From Prosopocoilus inquinatus (lineage: Eukaryota; Arthropoda; Insecta; Coleoptera; Lucanidae), in contig CM069869.1 in NCBI GenBank assembly GCA_036172665.1, positions 2,480,001 through 2,544,000 of the forward strand: DNA of 64,000 nucleotides, in the 5' to 3' direction. The translations under genes were made by a program, and so were the position numbers. Below the pieces are notes generated by a model. It did no database searches, had not been told where the DNA came from, and was given only the letters and a program-made list of their open reading frames with translations. Numbering within the stretch: the first letter of the stretch is position 1; each line of letters starts with the position of its first letter. Of this stretch, positions 1 through 10,959 are shown piece after piece.

Positions 1-1
1 C

Positions 2-3000
2 CTATTACCAGATAAGGCGACGGCGATCCAAACGAAGGTCTACCGAAGCACGAAGAGTCCCAGCTACAAGGAGAGATTCTTGTTTCATCTCGAACCTCGC
101 GAGCAGACCTACAAATCTCTTTGTTTCCACGTCTATTGCATAGACAATTTATCTCATCTTTTGATAGGAGAGGGCGAAATTAGACTGAACGATGTGAGCT
201 TACGCCAACCTGTTACCACTTGGGTTACACTCACAGATACAGGACAAGTAAGTTCTAATTGTTGGAAACCCACTTTTCATCCCCTTTTGTCCCCTAATTT
301 TTTTAACAATCCGTACAAAGTTGGATCTCGATTTTCTTTGTTAGTAGCGTTTCTGGTTTTCGGTAAAAAAGCCGGAAATCAATTTTCAAATTCATTTTTC
401 ACGGTTACTCAAATGTCGTCGACTTATTTATTGGAATTGTCGAAAAAGATTCGCCCCTTCCTCTCTTCCTCTCTGGCTTTACTGTCCTTGGACTTCAGAA
501 TGAAACTTTAGAAGAATATAATATAAACATATTGACAAAAATGTGAAATTTAGTTTACAATACAATTATAAAAAAAATTGTTATTTTTAATCCGAACAAT
601 TTTCGCTTGAAATGATAAATAAAACAAGTTACAAATAAAAAATGTAAGATTACAAACATAAAATAATAAGTATTATAGATATTCAATAGAAAACAAAAGA
701 GCCTTTGTTACAAAATACTTAGTTTTTGCTTTATGCACAATAATGAATTTTTCTCTCAACTCATCAACGCTGAGCAGGAATCTTTGAATCTTGAGACACA
801 AAATTTTAATTAAATTAATCAAGTTCGGTTCATGGGCATAGCCAAGATCTTGTTTGGGGCACGAAACTTTCAGATTTCACGGTTGTACCTAGATAACTTT
901 TTCTCTGTGTAATCTGCATTCCGTGGCGGAGCAATCACAGGGCAGTCGTTTAAGTTAATAATAATAAGTTAGTTTAATTTTATTATTCAGTGGTCGACTT
1001 CAGTAGTCGAGCAGCAATTTCACTAAACTCCGCCAACAAAAATAAAGTCGATATTTATTTATTTGTTTATTATTGATTTAATTAAAATAATACAGTATTT
1101 ACATGATAAAGGAAAGTTTTTAGTACAAGCTGAAAATATAATTTTTTATTTATCTTTATCTGCACGTTTCGCGAAACGGATTGTTTGCTTTCCCAAAAAA
1201 ACACGTTTTATTTATTTATTTTTTAAATCAATTCAAATGAATTTTTAAACGTAACAAAGCATTGTTTTACCATCACTGGCGGACGTGAATTTGGGAAATA
1301 TTTTTATTTTCAACAGAATGGACGTGTAAATACGTGCGGTTTTTGTTCCCAATTGTTTTAACAGACCGTATAAAGTTGGATCTTGATTTTCTTTGTTAGT
1401 AGTATTTTTGGGTTTCGGTAAAACAAGCCAGAAATCGATTATCCAGTTCGTTTTCTACGATTACTCGAACGGCATTTTACATGTATTTTCAGAATTGTCG
1501 AAAATGCTTCACCCTTTTTTAATTTTAATCTCCTTAGACTTCAGCTAAAAAAAGAAAACTTTACTTACGAGAATATTTAAAACCGCTAAATTTTTTAATA
1601 TAAAAATATATTAATAATATATATATATAAGTTTTCTTTTAATTAAGACTGATTGAAATTTTTTAATAGAAAATTTACAAACAAAAAAACGAAATCAAGG
1701 TTTAAAAAAATAAGTACAAAGTTTTTTTTAATCTTGAACCGGACAGAAATATAACGGGAACACATTCATCGGATAAGAATCAACTTCGAAAATATAGATA
1801 AAAATATATTAATAAATATATTTTAAGAAATGGTTTGGAGAGAAGGGGGTGAATATTCAATGTATAACAAAAAAGGCTTTTAATAGACAATAGTTTTTCT
1901 TTATGCGCAATGATGATTTTTTTGTGTCAACTCGCCAGTGCTAGCTGGAAACTGTTGGAACATACAATTAAAATTAAATTGATTTTAAAAATTGGTTACG
2001 ACTAAATTGATTACAAACAAAACAAAAACACACCGTGAAGAGTTATTTCTTCATTCGCGAAATTAATTAAAACTGAGGAAACTGACTAATTAAAAACAAA
2101 TTAATTATGAAAATAAATTTCAACAAGGAACGCGCAATTAGAGCAGGTTCGAATCACTCGAAGAACTTGGAAATCGAATATTCGAACATTCCCGCTCTTC
2201 TTATGCACTTTTTCCACTCTTGACTTGTTTATTAAGGGGGGGCATCAGGTGATGTTTCGACGGCATTTTCTATGCGTGTAAAATCTCTAATCGAGTGCAT
2301 AATTAAGTACCAAGATTGTACTTTCGCAAGCTCTACTACGAACGCTGTGCGAACCGTCAATTTTTTTTTTTAACTGGCTGGTTATTTTATTTTTGTTTGT
2401 ACCTGTTATAATTTAATCGCGACTTAATTTTATAAAATGAGCCTTTACAGATATCCCACGTATTCCACAAAATTAATTAAATGGTAGCCTGACGACCATT
2501 TCCCTGAAAGATGGATTGGACGTTTTGGACCAATATTAGTCTACGGAGTATTATTTTTGGATTATTAGGATTGTTTAAACAACGCAAGAAATCATCTTTT
2601 TTCTTTGCCTTTCTTAAACGCAAAATTTGATACACTAAAAAACGTTTCGAGGTCTACGCAACTAGAACGTGATTCAACCCAAAAAACGGATTTCACAAAA
2701 GATTAAAAAGTAAGAAATTACCAAAAATCGAACTTCGAAAAAAACTGAGAATTTAAAATTGACAGACAAAATGTTGAAATTAAATATTATAAAAATAAAG
2801 GAAGAATTTAAACACGATATTTTAAAATTAAAAAAAAAAATCAAGGTCAATCCAATCCAAACCAACTGAACGTGACGTCTTTCGAAGTTCAGAACAACAC
2901 CCGTGGGTTAAGCGACGCGGTAACCACCCTGCACGGAATCGGCCGGTAAAAATCTACCCGGGACTGCTTGCTAGAAGAAAGAAAATGTATAAAGTTTACT

Positions 3001-6000
3001 GCCGCGAGCGATAAATGCACGTGGAAACAATCACATAACAAATTTTTGCTACAACACGGCATGCCAGAAATAGAATAGCTCATCCTTCTAAGCCGAAATG
3101 CGATCCCAAGACTAATGGGACACAAGAACGAAGTAGCTGGAATCCCGAACGCATCGGTAGGTTCACAGATCCATCAACAAACGATTCAAAGAGACCATTC
3201 AGCACAAAACGCGTTTAAAACGTAACCAACAGCCTGTTTTCCTCGCTTGTTTTAAAAATGAAAAGAAAGAATTGAAAAAGAATTTAAACACAATATTTTA
3301 TTTTAAAATAAAAAAAAAATCAAGGTCAACCAAACCAACTGAACACTTGAGCTTAGGTGAAGCCAACCCAAGAAAATGATTTCAGAATCAATTAAAAACG
3401 TTGGAAGCTGTCATTATTGCAAAATATGAAAAATTAAATATTTTAAAATTAAATTCTGGAAGCTATCAATATTGCAAAATACGAAAAATTAAATATTTTA
3501 AAATGAAATTCAAAAAAACTATAGGAGATTAAAACAAGAAACCTTTAATATTAAAAACAAAAAAAAATAAGAATCTTTATATAAAGAATTTAAACACAAT
3601 ATATTTTAAAATCAAAAAAATATTTCAAGGTCAACTCAATTAAATCGTAGCTAAGCGAGCCCAACCATCTAAACCCAAATTAATCCAACTTCATTTAAAC
3701 ATAAGATTGGAGACATTAGAGACGTTTCAAGGGCACAGAAATCCAACTAAACTGAACCTAAATGAATCCAAGCCAACAACGGAATTTTGCAAAAGAAAAA
3801 AAAATTATCAAAAATTGAAAATTAAAAATTTTGGGGAAACTCGAATAAACTGTATAAAATTGAAACAAGAAACATTAAACTTAAAAATTAAAAAAAATAA
3901 ACGATCCAAAAAATAAAATGTAAAAAACGTTTCCAGGTCAACCCAAACCAATTAAAAGCAACCCAGCCGAAGAAAAGATTAGGAAATTCGAAAAAACTGT
4001 AGGAGATTGAAACAAGAAACGTTAGACATAACATTAAAATTAAACAGTCAGTAGAGTAGAATTAAGAACGTTTCGAGGCCAACCATTATTAAAAATAGAA
4101 ACAAAAAATGCTAAATATTAAAAATTTTAAAGAAATTAAATAAAAATAAAAACAAAGAAATGTTAAAAGGAAGCCAAACTAATCTAATAACTTGTTTAAC
4201 TCTAAGAAAGAGACAGCCAATTTTATATACAGACTGAGGAGGAATTTCTAGAATTTCTTTTCTTGAAGAAGACGCGAGTGTTACATCTTCTGTACCTTGT
4301 TTAAAACTCTTCCGCCTTTATGAGTTGTTTTCAAAACGTTACTTGCTGCAAAAGCTTTTCTATTGTCTTTTGCTTTTGGATCGCACCTTTTTTTTTGCTC
4401 ATCGTTTTCCTCCTCGATCTCTTCTTGCATGGTCTTTTTTCATCTTTTTTTTTGCTTTTTTAAAACAATTACATTCGTTTGCTGACTTTTTCTTTTGAAT
4501 CCTTTTTATCTTGTTTTGCCTTTTCTCATTTTTCTTTCCTTTACATTTTCCTCTGATGTCTTATTTATTTGGTTTCTCCATTTTTTTCTCTTCGCTTCGC
4601 CCTCCCTGACCTTCCCCACTTTTCTTTTTCATCCTTTTTTCGGTTCACCATTACCTCATTTTTGGTTTGGTTTGGTTGTTTTTTTTTCGATTGTATCCAT
4701 TTGTATAAGCTTTTCTTTTGTCTTCTAATCAACAAGCCAACTATTTTTTTTACATAAGAAAATATGTACAGAGCCAATTGAAATAAATAACCTTTTTCGC
4801 CCAATGAGCCGGCCCCATATGCCCGACCTTGGCTACGCCGATGATTCAGTTACAATTTAATTGATTACAAACCAAATAAAAGACACACCGTGAAGAGTTA
4901 TTTCTTCATTCGCGGAGTAATTACAATCTGAGGAAACCGACTGATAATAAAATTAATTAGAATAAAAATAAATTCTACCAAAACAAATAAAAGACGTATA
5001 CAATTGAAACGCTTTGCCTTTTCTACAAATTTAATTTCCCTTTACACTCCGTGAAGAGTTAATTCTTCATTCGGAAAATCAAATACAAACTAAGGCAACC
5101 GTCTGATAAAAAAAATTAATTATAATAAAAATAAATTTCAACGAGGTACACGTAATTAGGTCAGGAAACTGCATTCGAAGAACCCGGAAGATCAACTTTC
5201 CGCACACATGTTCTTAAGCACTTTCTCCTCCTTGATTTGTATCAAGATACATACACGATGTATTTTTTTTATCTTTGGAAGTTGTCCAACGGGAGTCCTA
5301 GGTCATAGACGTGTCAGGACCTCAGGAGAGGGAGTGTATTTTGTGTGCATAAAGTGTTCCACGACCATTTTCCTATACGTAGAAAATTCTTAAAGCAATA
5401 CATAGTTAGGTGTAATATTGGACTGACTCTGACCTTGTGACCTTGTGTTTGAATACATCATAAAATTATTTAATCGCAACTTAATTTTATAGAAACTCGC
5501 ATCTCAAACGTACCGAATATTCAAACCTTTACAAAGCGAACCAAATCTTCAGAGTAGCTACCCAGAAAATTAAAAAATTCTGTTCGCAGCAATATTGAAC
5601 TGACTCTGACCTTGTGACCTTGTGTTTTAATGCATCATAAAATTATTTAATCGCAACTTAATTTTATAGAAACTCGCATTCAAACGTACCGAATATTCGA
5701 ACCTTTACAAAACGAACGAAATCTTCAGAGTAGGTACCCAGACAATTAAAATATTCTGTTCGCAGCAAGTGAACGAATTCGGCGAAGTCATGTTCTCTCT
5801 GAGCTACCTGCCTACAGCCGAAAGACTTACTGTCGTCTTGGTGAAGGCCAGGAAACTGAAGTTTCAGAACGAAATCGGAGATTCGTTCGTGAAAGTAAGC
5901 TTCTTCCGGCCGGAAGTAACTTTTTTTCTACTTTTCGTTAAATAACTTGCAGGTGTATTTGCTTCACCACGGTAAGAAGATTTATAAGAAGAGGACGTCG

Positions 6001-7984
6001 ATTAAAAAGGCCGAACGATGTCCGATCTTCAATGAAGCCATGATGTTTAGTGTACCAGCGCACACCTTACAGGTAACTAAATGTTGCTACGAAAACAATC
6101 ATTCTCTTTTAGTCAAATCCCAGATAGCAAAAAGACGTATTTATCACGTCACTTTTAGGTATAGTCATCATCTTAATGACGTTTAAAAAAGACGTGAAAA
6201 TAACGTTTGTCTGACGTGTGTAATTTGCAGGAAAAATGACGTCACTTAGAACCAATTTTTTTCACCACCTGATAAATTTATCTGCCAGGTATTATCCTTG
6301 GAAACCATTGTATTGATAATAATTCCGAGGATATTACCTGGCAGATAAATTTATCAGGAGGTGAAGAAATCTGGCCTTAAAGTCGTTGCATAAACGTTAA
6401 TTGAGGTCGTTTCCTTAACGTCATTTAATGACGTTTCATAAATCTTGATTGATGACGTTTCCTTATCGTCATATAAAGACGTTTCATAAACGTTTCTTGC
6501 ACGTCGATTGATAACGTTTCTTAAAAGTTTATTGTAACCACTGCATTTGAGCAGTACAGAATCCCAGCTGGCAGAATGACGTGAAAAGGGCGTTATAATG
6601 ACGTCATCTTTGTCACTAATATGTCGTCATTCTAACATTCAAAAGACGTCTGAGCCACTGCATTAGTTACTAAAATGCTAAAATTGCGCCAACTTATGTT
6701 TGCGTTCACAACTATTTACAGGTTATTATTTCCCTTAATTTAACAATTCTAATATTAATTTTGGTATAATTGGCTTCAGAAATATTCAAAGTATTTATTA
6801 TTTATTTTTTTTTAGTCCTGAAAATGTTTTTAAACTAATAATTTTCAAAAATAAACATAGTAATATTTTATAATTTTATATTGACGTGATAATGACGTTA
6901 CTTTAACGACGATATTAATACGTGTCGTATGACTTGCCGTAACGGCGTCACTTTTGGAACATATGACGTCGATGACGTAAACTAACCTAAAAATGACGTA
7001 ATTCTGACGTCACACTCTGCCAGCTGGGATGGTATAATACAAATGACGTCACACTCTGCCAGCTGGGATGGTATAATACAAAGTAATCGTTCAGTTATTT
7101 TATGATACGAATATTTAACAAAATATCAGGACGATTGTTTCCAGCTTTTCCAAATCGTTCAAATACTATGGTTCGAACAAACCTTTAAATGTCATAATTG
7201 AAGTTTGTTCTTGTCCGATGAAAATTGTAAGTACAAGGTTTTTTTAATTTCAAACCGGACAGAAAAATGAAGAGAACACACTCAACGTTTCGCTATAGAT
7301 TTATTTTTTTTATTTATACTCCTGACGAAGCTATAAATCTATAGCGAAACGTTGAGCGTGTTCTCTTCATTTTTCTGTCCGGTTTGAGATTAAAAAAACC
7401 TAGTACTTTAAATGTCAGTTAGTAATTGAAACAAAATATTTAGTTTTTAAATAATAGGTCTTTTCTCACCCAGAAATGACGGCAAAAAGGCATTAGCAAA
7501 GACGGTCACATTGACATTGTAACAGTACGTATTAGAAACGTCATTAATTGGTGACGATATGGCCAAACGGTGCAACATCACCTTTAAATGACGTCAAAAG
7601 AACGTTGTTCGTCATGAGTCTGCTAGCTGGGATAATATAACTTTGCAACGATTTTCAAAGTTTTGGAAAGTAAGGCCCGGTCTTTCCATCTCCTTATAAA
7701 TTTATCCATCAGATGGTGTCTTTGAAAACCGTCGTCGATACCTCATACAATTTATGGGGTAGATAAATTTATAAGGAAGTCATAAAATATAATATTTCTC
7801 ACAGACAATCCAACTTCGATTAACGGTGGCGGAAGCACCCAGGGCAGATCCTACTGCGAAAAGTTTTTCCATCGGTCACGTGATTGTTGGGGCTCAAGCA
7901 ACGGGCAGGTCTCTCTGCCACTGGAACCAGATGCTGACGACCTTGAGAAAACCCGTGGCAATGTGGCACCTTCTTAGGAAGTAA
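2..7984 (+). CDS. Syt12: Synaptotagmin-12-like protein, 3' part (4 exons)
   Basis: Seen: four exons join in phase 0 at 2-247, 5766-5894, 5953-6072 and 7805-7984 (stop TAA 7982-7984), giving 224 residues; the 5' part lies outside the window. The first exon holds the end of a C2A domain (KVYRSTKSPSYKERFLFHL). The other three form C2B: GEVMFSLSYLPTAERL, GDSFVKVYLLHHGKK, CPIFNEAMMFSVPAHTLQ and the C-terminal HWNQMLTTLRKPVAMWH signature. Donors are GTAAGT, GTAAGC and GTAACT; acceptors are CGCAG, TGCAG and CACAG. Known: Syt12 is an atypical synaptotagmin, thought to be calcium-independent, acting on secretory vesicles. Consistent with that, the third C2B loop (TVAEAPRADPTAKS) lacks the usual paired aspartates. 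Inference: orthology to Syt12 rests on NEAMxFSVP and the C-terminus; another atypical synaptotagmin is less likely. The gene has two large repeat-rich introns of 5.5 and 1.7 kb. Confidence 0.9.
248..2030. repeat. Degenerate ~1.06-kb direct duplication in Syt12 intron
   Basis: Two diverged copies can be aligned by eye. Positions about 300-480 (AAGTTGGATCTCGATTTTC...) match about 1365-1560. Positions about 690-790 (GCTTTATGCACAATAATGA...) match about 1880-1960. The stretch has no gene-like reading frame; the open frames at 80-511 and 1063-1248 are intron read-through or A/T-rich chance frames. It lies entirely in the first Syt12 intron of the window. It looks like an old segmental or transposon-derived duplication. 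Confidence 0.5.
1720..1800 (-). repeat. Fragment of the hammerhead-associated repeat tail
   Basis: AGTACAAAGTTTTTTTTAAT followed by cttgaaCCGGACAGAAAT and GGGAACACATTC matches, on the minus strand, the region downstream of the hammerhead-like core at 7351-7408 and 10279-10340. The catalytic core itself is absent, so this is a tail fragment of that repeat family. Confidence 0.55.
2031..4310. other. A/T-rich intron filler, no gene seen
   Basis: This stretch of the large Syt12 intron is dominated by A-rich, lysine/asparagine-type low-complexity sequence with many repeats of short phrases such as 'aaatta', 'gttggaagct' and 'caaggtcaacc'. Open frames here are short and compositionally biased, and none carries a recognisable domain. 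The first copy of a three-copy intron repeat begins at about 1990. Confidence 0.6.
4310..4800 (+). repeat. T-rich (pyrimidine) tract
   Basis: Strongly strand-asymmetric sequence made of TCTTTT, TTTGTTTT and CTTTTTTC phrases. It yields spurious Phe/Leu/Ser-rich open frames on the plus strand and Lys/Arg/Glu-rich frames on the minus strand. Similar tracts occur at 10.96-11.72, 35.1-37.7 and 55.7-58.1 kb. No coding evidence. Confidence 0.6.
5414..5765 (+). repeat. 177-bp tandem duplication that includes a splice acceptor
   Basis: Unit 1 starts at 5414 (AATATTGGACTGACTCTGAC) and unit 2 at 5591 (AATATTGAACTGACTCTGAC). The copies agree through TTGTGACCTTGTGTTT, AATCGCAACTTAATTTTATA, AACGTACCGAATATTC and down to TTCTGTTCGCAG. 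In unit 2 this last motif is the real 3' splice site of the Syt12 exon starting at 5766. In unit 1 the identical motif ends at 5589, giving a decoy acceptor 176 bp upstream. Confidence 0.85.
6263..6363. repeat. Fold-back repeat, ~36-bp arms
   Basis: The left arm starts CACCACCTGATAAATTTATC and the right arm ends GATAAATTTATCAGGAGGTG. The arms also pair through TGCCAGGTATTATCCT and the corresponding GGATATTACCTGGCA. The spacer is about 30 bp. A related but shorter fold-back is at 7691-7777. Confidence 0.75.
6561..7069. mobile_element. GACGT-rich MITE-like element (nested copy)
   Basis: Left end ATCCCAGCTGGCAGA at 6561-6575 is the exact reverse complement of TCTGCCAGCTGGGAT at 7016-7030. A second right end sits at 7055-7069, from a 39-bp tandem duplication of the terminus. 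The subterminal regions again contain dense GACGT motifs (6577-6605, 6885-7015). The same termini as the surrounding element show a nested insertion of one family. Confidence 0.65.
7229..7408. repeat. Long palindrome of the hammerhead-associated repeat
   Basis: Arms of about 70 bp (7229-7300 and 7331-7408) are nearly perfect inverted copies, running from AAGTACaAGGTTTTTTTAAT to the centre. The plus-strand arm is preceded by CTGACGA (7322-7328), then stem II AGCTATAaatcTATAGC and GAAAC (7346-7350). The inverted arm stops inside stem II and so lacks CTGACGA. The architecture resembles a 5'-inverted retroposed repeat. Confidence 0.8.
7691..7777. repeat. Short fold-back (TCCTTATAAATTTATC ends)
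   Basis: TCCTTATAAATTTATCC at 7691-7707 pairs with GATAAATTTATAAGGA at 7762-7777. The shared core AAATTTAT and overall size make it a relative of the fold-back at 6263-6363. It ends 28 bp before the last Syt12 exon. Confidence 0.65.
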
Positions 7985-8304
7985 AGGCGGCAGCAAAAAA
8001 GAAAACCTGCAGCAAATTCGTGCAATACCCAAAGGTTGTGTTTTAAGAGATTTAATTTTGCACAAGAAATTAATTTTCTATAGTTGATGTTTCCCATTGT
8101 TGTTGCGCACCGAAACGTTGCATGTGACTTTGTGTATTTCTTGTACAATATTAAATTCAAATACGTAGTTTCTACTTATTTTTGTATGATGTTGTTCTCT
8201 CTTCAACAAATGCGAGTAAAAATACGCACAGAACTACAGAAATAGAAAAATTTGATCTCCGGCTTTGCAATCCCCTAATTCAGTCAAGTATGCTTTGTTT
8301 TTTG
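7985..8304 (+). other. Syt12 3' flank / probable 3' UTR
   Basis: This stretch follows directly after the Syt12 stop codon. No domain-bearing frame is present; the minus-strand frames at 7820-8160 are shadows of the last exon and its flank. The poly(A) site cannot be placed with confidence. Confidence 0.4.
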
Positions 8305-8446
8305 TTTCGAGGGAGTAATTTGAAATTTTGGCGCTGAAAACGAGCTTTGTCATTGGTAGCTGGCCGGAATTGACCAATCGCAAAGCTCGTTTGACCAATG
8401 ATAGTGCTCGTTTTTAGCGCCAAAATTTGAAAGTACTCCTCCGAAA
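8305..8446. mobile_element. ~142-bp fold-back MITE
   Basis: TTTCGAGGGAGTAatTTGAA at the left is inverted at the right as AAAGTACTCCTCCGAAA. Both arms continue through AATTTTGGCGCT-AAAACGAGC and GCTCGTTTTTAGCGCCAAAA. The centre has a second small inverted pair (GACCAATCGCAAAGCTCGTT against ACGAGCTTTGTCATTGG). No coding capacity. Confidence 0.75.
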
Positions 8447-9447
8447 TAAAAAGTAGAGTATAACTGCAATTCAAAGGCAATTTATTTTTATATAAAACCT
8501 GGTAATCGGATTAATACAAATAATTTTACTTAACTTTACTAGTATTGTTTGTATTTTTATGCGCATTTGTTCTGTAATTGTTACAAAAAATAAAAATTTC
8601 AAAAGTAGTAGGTAAAACCGAACAAAATTTTCAACGGCGGCTATTACAAGTGCCAAAAACATATATATGTATACCTTAGTCTGAAATTTAGAGTTCCTTC
8701 ACAGCTTACGTTTAGAAGAACCAAGAGGAACATAGTTTTATAGAATGTTGATTAAACACGAGAAAAGAGATGACGAGCTACTTTTGAAATAAGCATGCAA
8801 GTACATACATATACATTTCCCAACATAAAAAAATAAAAGAAAATGTTACACACGTACGGAAAAACCATCACATGTTCGCTTCCACACAATTGTGATAAAT
8901 GGCCTTCTTCTGTTTAACTGTTGAGAAAAAAAAATAATAATAATAACATTTATAATTGTTTAATGTTGACTGTACCTTATCTTAATAATACGAGAACAAG
9001 AAAAAAACCCGAGAAGACAATAAAAAAAACTACAATCTCTCGATGTAGGTCTTAGTCTTAGTTGTCATTGCTTGATACTGTGATACTTTGGGCACATCTC
9101 TCATACACTGTCGAAAAATTAGAAGAAAAAAAATAAAATAATAATAATACGTATTTCATATCCCTCTAAGTTTTGTTATTATTAATAACCTATTGTAAGT
9201 CAAGTGTGTTCTACTTATTATTAAATAATAGTAATAATGAAATCTGTAGCCTAATTAAACGTTAATGAAATAATATGACACTTGTTATGTATTGTTAGAT
9301 GATACTTTATGGATTTGATTTTGTATTCATGTGATAGTGACAAAGCTGAAATAAAAGTAGAGATTATTTGCAACCTACTACATTTTTTTTTATTTTATGA
9401 ACAAAATATTGCCTTTCTCTGTTCATATTCACACGGCCTGAAATTTA

Positions 9448-9448
<1 letters not shown>
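8447..9448. other. Gene-free A/T-rich intergenic DNA
   Basis: No open frame with recognisable content. AATAAA-like hexamers occur at several points (for example about 9349), and ATT/AAT runs are common. This could include distal Syt12 3' UTR, but nothing in the sequence proves it. Confidence 0.4.

Positions 9449-9494
<46 letters not shown>
9449..9494 (+). repeat. (TTA)n microsatellite
   Basis: Uninterrupted TTA/ATT trinucleotide run of about 15 units. It produces a poly-leucine chance frame on the plus strand. Confidence 0.95.
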
Positions 9495-9495
<1 letters not shown>

Positions 9496-10240
9496 ATATT
9501 TGAAACAACCATAATTTCGGAATTGAAAAATCTTCTGGTCTTTATTTTCTTACTATTGCGCATTTTTTTATTCCTGTATATTTTTTACATATTTTTACTT
9601 AATTTCTATGGTCTGTGATCATTTGGTAATTGGTGAAATAATTTTTGTATTTACTATTTAACTGGTGAAATTTGAAACACCTACAAATAAATTTTTTTAA
9701 TTATTTTTAGCTATACAAGGTGTTTATGGACTCAGTTAGAAATTTAGGGTTTTCGGACGGAAATTTACTGCAAATGTAAAGACCGTACGACAGGGTGATA
9801 TTTCTTGTATCAAATTTGCGAAAAACTGTCAGAGAAGTGTCTAATTGACCAATAAATATTCGCTATGGTAACCTGTCACTGTCACTTTGTAACACATTTT
9901 TGTAATTTTTTTATAAAAATTATCGTCGAGTCATGTGGCTCTTATAAGTGATATATTAATTAATTTAAATGCGAAAATGCTTCAGAACCATCCCCTCTTC
10001 TCTCGTTAGAGTGAGACTTGAGGTTATTGGTTGAATGAAGTTAGGCAATCAAAGTCACAGTGACAGCCAGCGTTGCCAACAGAATAAAATGGAAAATCTC
10101 AATTTCCCACTTTAAAAACCACCAGAAATCACCAAATTGAGGCAAAGTTAATACGAAAACTCTCCAAACTTTTATACTGAATACAAGAAAGTATTTTTAA
10201 TGTAAATCAAACAATTTGTGACTTAAAAAAGAAAGACTTT
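9495..10240. other. Gene-free intergenic DNA
   Basis: No supported gene. A GTTGCCAACAGAAT motif at about 10073 belongs to a loosely recurring TTGGCAACACTG-type word seen in 10.0-12.1 and 26.4-27.3 kb. Confidence 0.4.
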
Positions 10241-10244
10241 TTTT

Positions 10245-10340
10245 CACTCCTGACGAAGCTATAAATCTATAGCGAAACGTTGAGTGTGTTCCTTCATATT
10301 TCTGTCCGGTTTGAGATTAAAAAAACTTTGTACTTAAAAA
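10245..10340 (+). ncRNA. Hammerhead-ribozyme-like repeat, CTGACGA type
   Basis: The order of elements matches a type I hammerhead. CACTC (10245-10249) is stem I. CTGACGA (10250-10256) follows, then GCTATA-aatc-TATAGC as stem II (10258-10273), GAAAC (10274-10278), GTT, and GAGTG (10282-10286), which pairs perfectly with CACTC. Helix III would be the self-complementary ACGT with no loop, so it could only form between two RNA copies, as known for dimeric hammerheads. One extra A lies between CTGACGA and stem II. The downstream tail (TCTGTCCGGTTTGAGATTAA) is shared with the other copies. Inference only: activity is not shown. Confidence 0.5.
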
Positions 10341-10959
10341 AGAAAGTTAAATAGAATTCGTTTGTGATGCCTGGGTACATTACACAAAGTCGAGCTGGTT
10401 AACAATGTCCTTTTAAACGAACAAATATTTAAAAATGCTTTTAATGAATCAGCTTGCTTTTTGTTTTACGTTTCTTAATTGCCAACTCACACTAACATTT
10501 TATTTTAATACGTTTTTAATATCAGAATAAACGTTAACTGGTTATTTGTCCTTGTTTAAAAAATTTAAAACAGTGAAAAAGAGAGGGAAGTTTTGCCATA
10601 TTAACTACCAACCTTAATAATATAATAATTACTACTGCATATGCACTCGAACCTTTTTTTTTTCTTTTTTACTTATATATATATATATCAATTTTAATTT
10701 TTCGTAAAAGTCGCACGGCACTTTAAAAATTCACCAGTTTTGAGACAGGTCGCAAATCATATCAGAAGGTCGCTACCACTTGAAAAAAATCACCAGATCT
10801 GGTGAAAAAATCACCGAGTTGGCAACACTGGTGACAGCTTCATGACAAGACAACTTCATCTTCTGGTGAAATTTTATTTTCTATCCCGTGAATTTCGAAT
10901 GACTTATTCTGGCAACACTGGTTTATCTTTCATTTTTACATCCAGAGTTGCCAGTTTGG
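10341..10959. other. Gene-free intergenic DNA
   Basis: A/T-rich sequence with a (TA)n stretch at about 10673-10688 and GTTGGCAACACTGG / CTGGCAACACTGG words at about 10818 and 10910. No supported coding frame. Confidence 0.4.

Larger units (their letters stand above)
1990..5200 (+). repeat. Three dispersed copies of a ~150-bp intron repeat
   Basis: Copies at about 1990-2170, 4845-4980 and 5035-5200 share the phrase ACCGTGAAGAGTTATTTCTT with CATTCG following. They continue through an A/T-rich middle to 'aaataaatttcaac(a/g)a(a/g)g'. Two of them end in similar sequence (GAAGAACTTGGAA or GAAGAACCCGGAA). All are in direct orientation, so this is probably repeated local duplication or an old interspersed repeat. 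Confidence 0.6.
6117..7633. mobile_element. GACGT-rich MITE-like element (outer copy)
   Basis: Terminal inverted repeats ATCCCAGATAGCA at 6117 and TGCTAGCTGGGAT at 7621-7633 differ at one base. Both subterminal regions are packed with GACGT/ACGTC pentamers (for example 6135-6240, 6405-6505, 7500-7615). The interior carries a second element of the same family, a fold-back at 6263-6363 and the hammerhead-repeat palindrome at 7229-7408. No transposase is present, and no clear target-site duplication could be seen. It lies in the last intron of Syt12. Confidence 0.6.

Noticed and set aside
80..511. 143-codon open frame on the plus strand
   Set aside because: Its first part is the Syt12 exon in frame, but it reads through the GTAAGT donor at 248 into intron. 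The rest is not protein-like.
4495..4804. Overlapping Phe-rich and Lys-rich frames
   Set aside because: They are products of strand-biased T-rich sequence; both strands are open because of composition, with no domain.
9449..9494. CRISPR-like or protein repeat
   Set aside because: It is a plain TTA microsatellite; no array of spaced direct repeats exists in the window.
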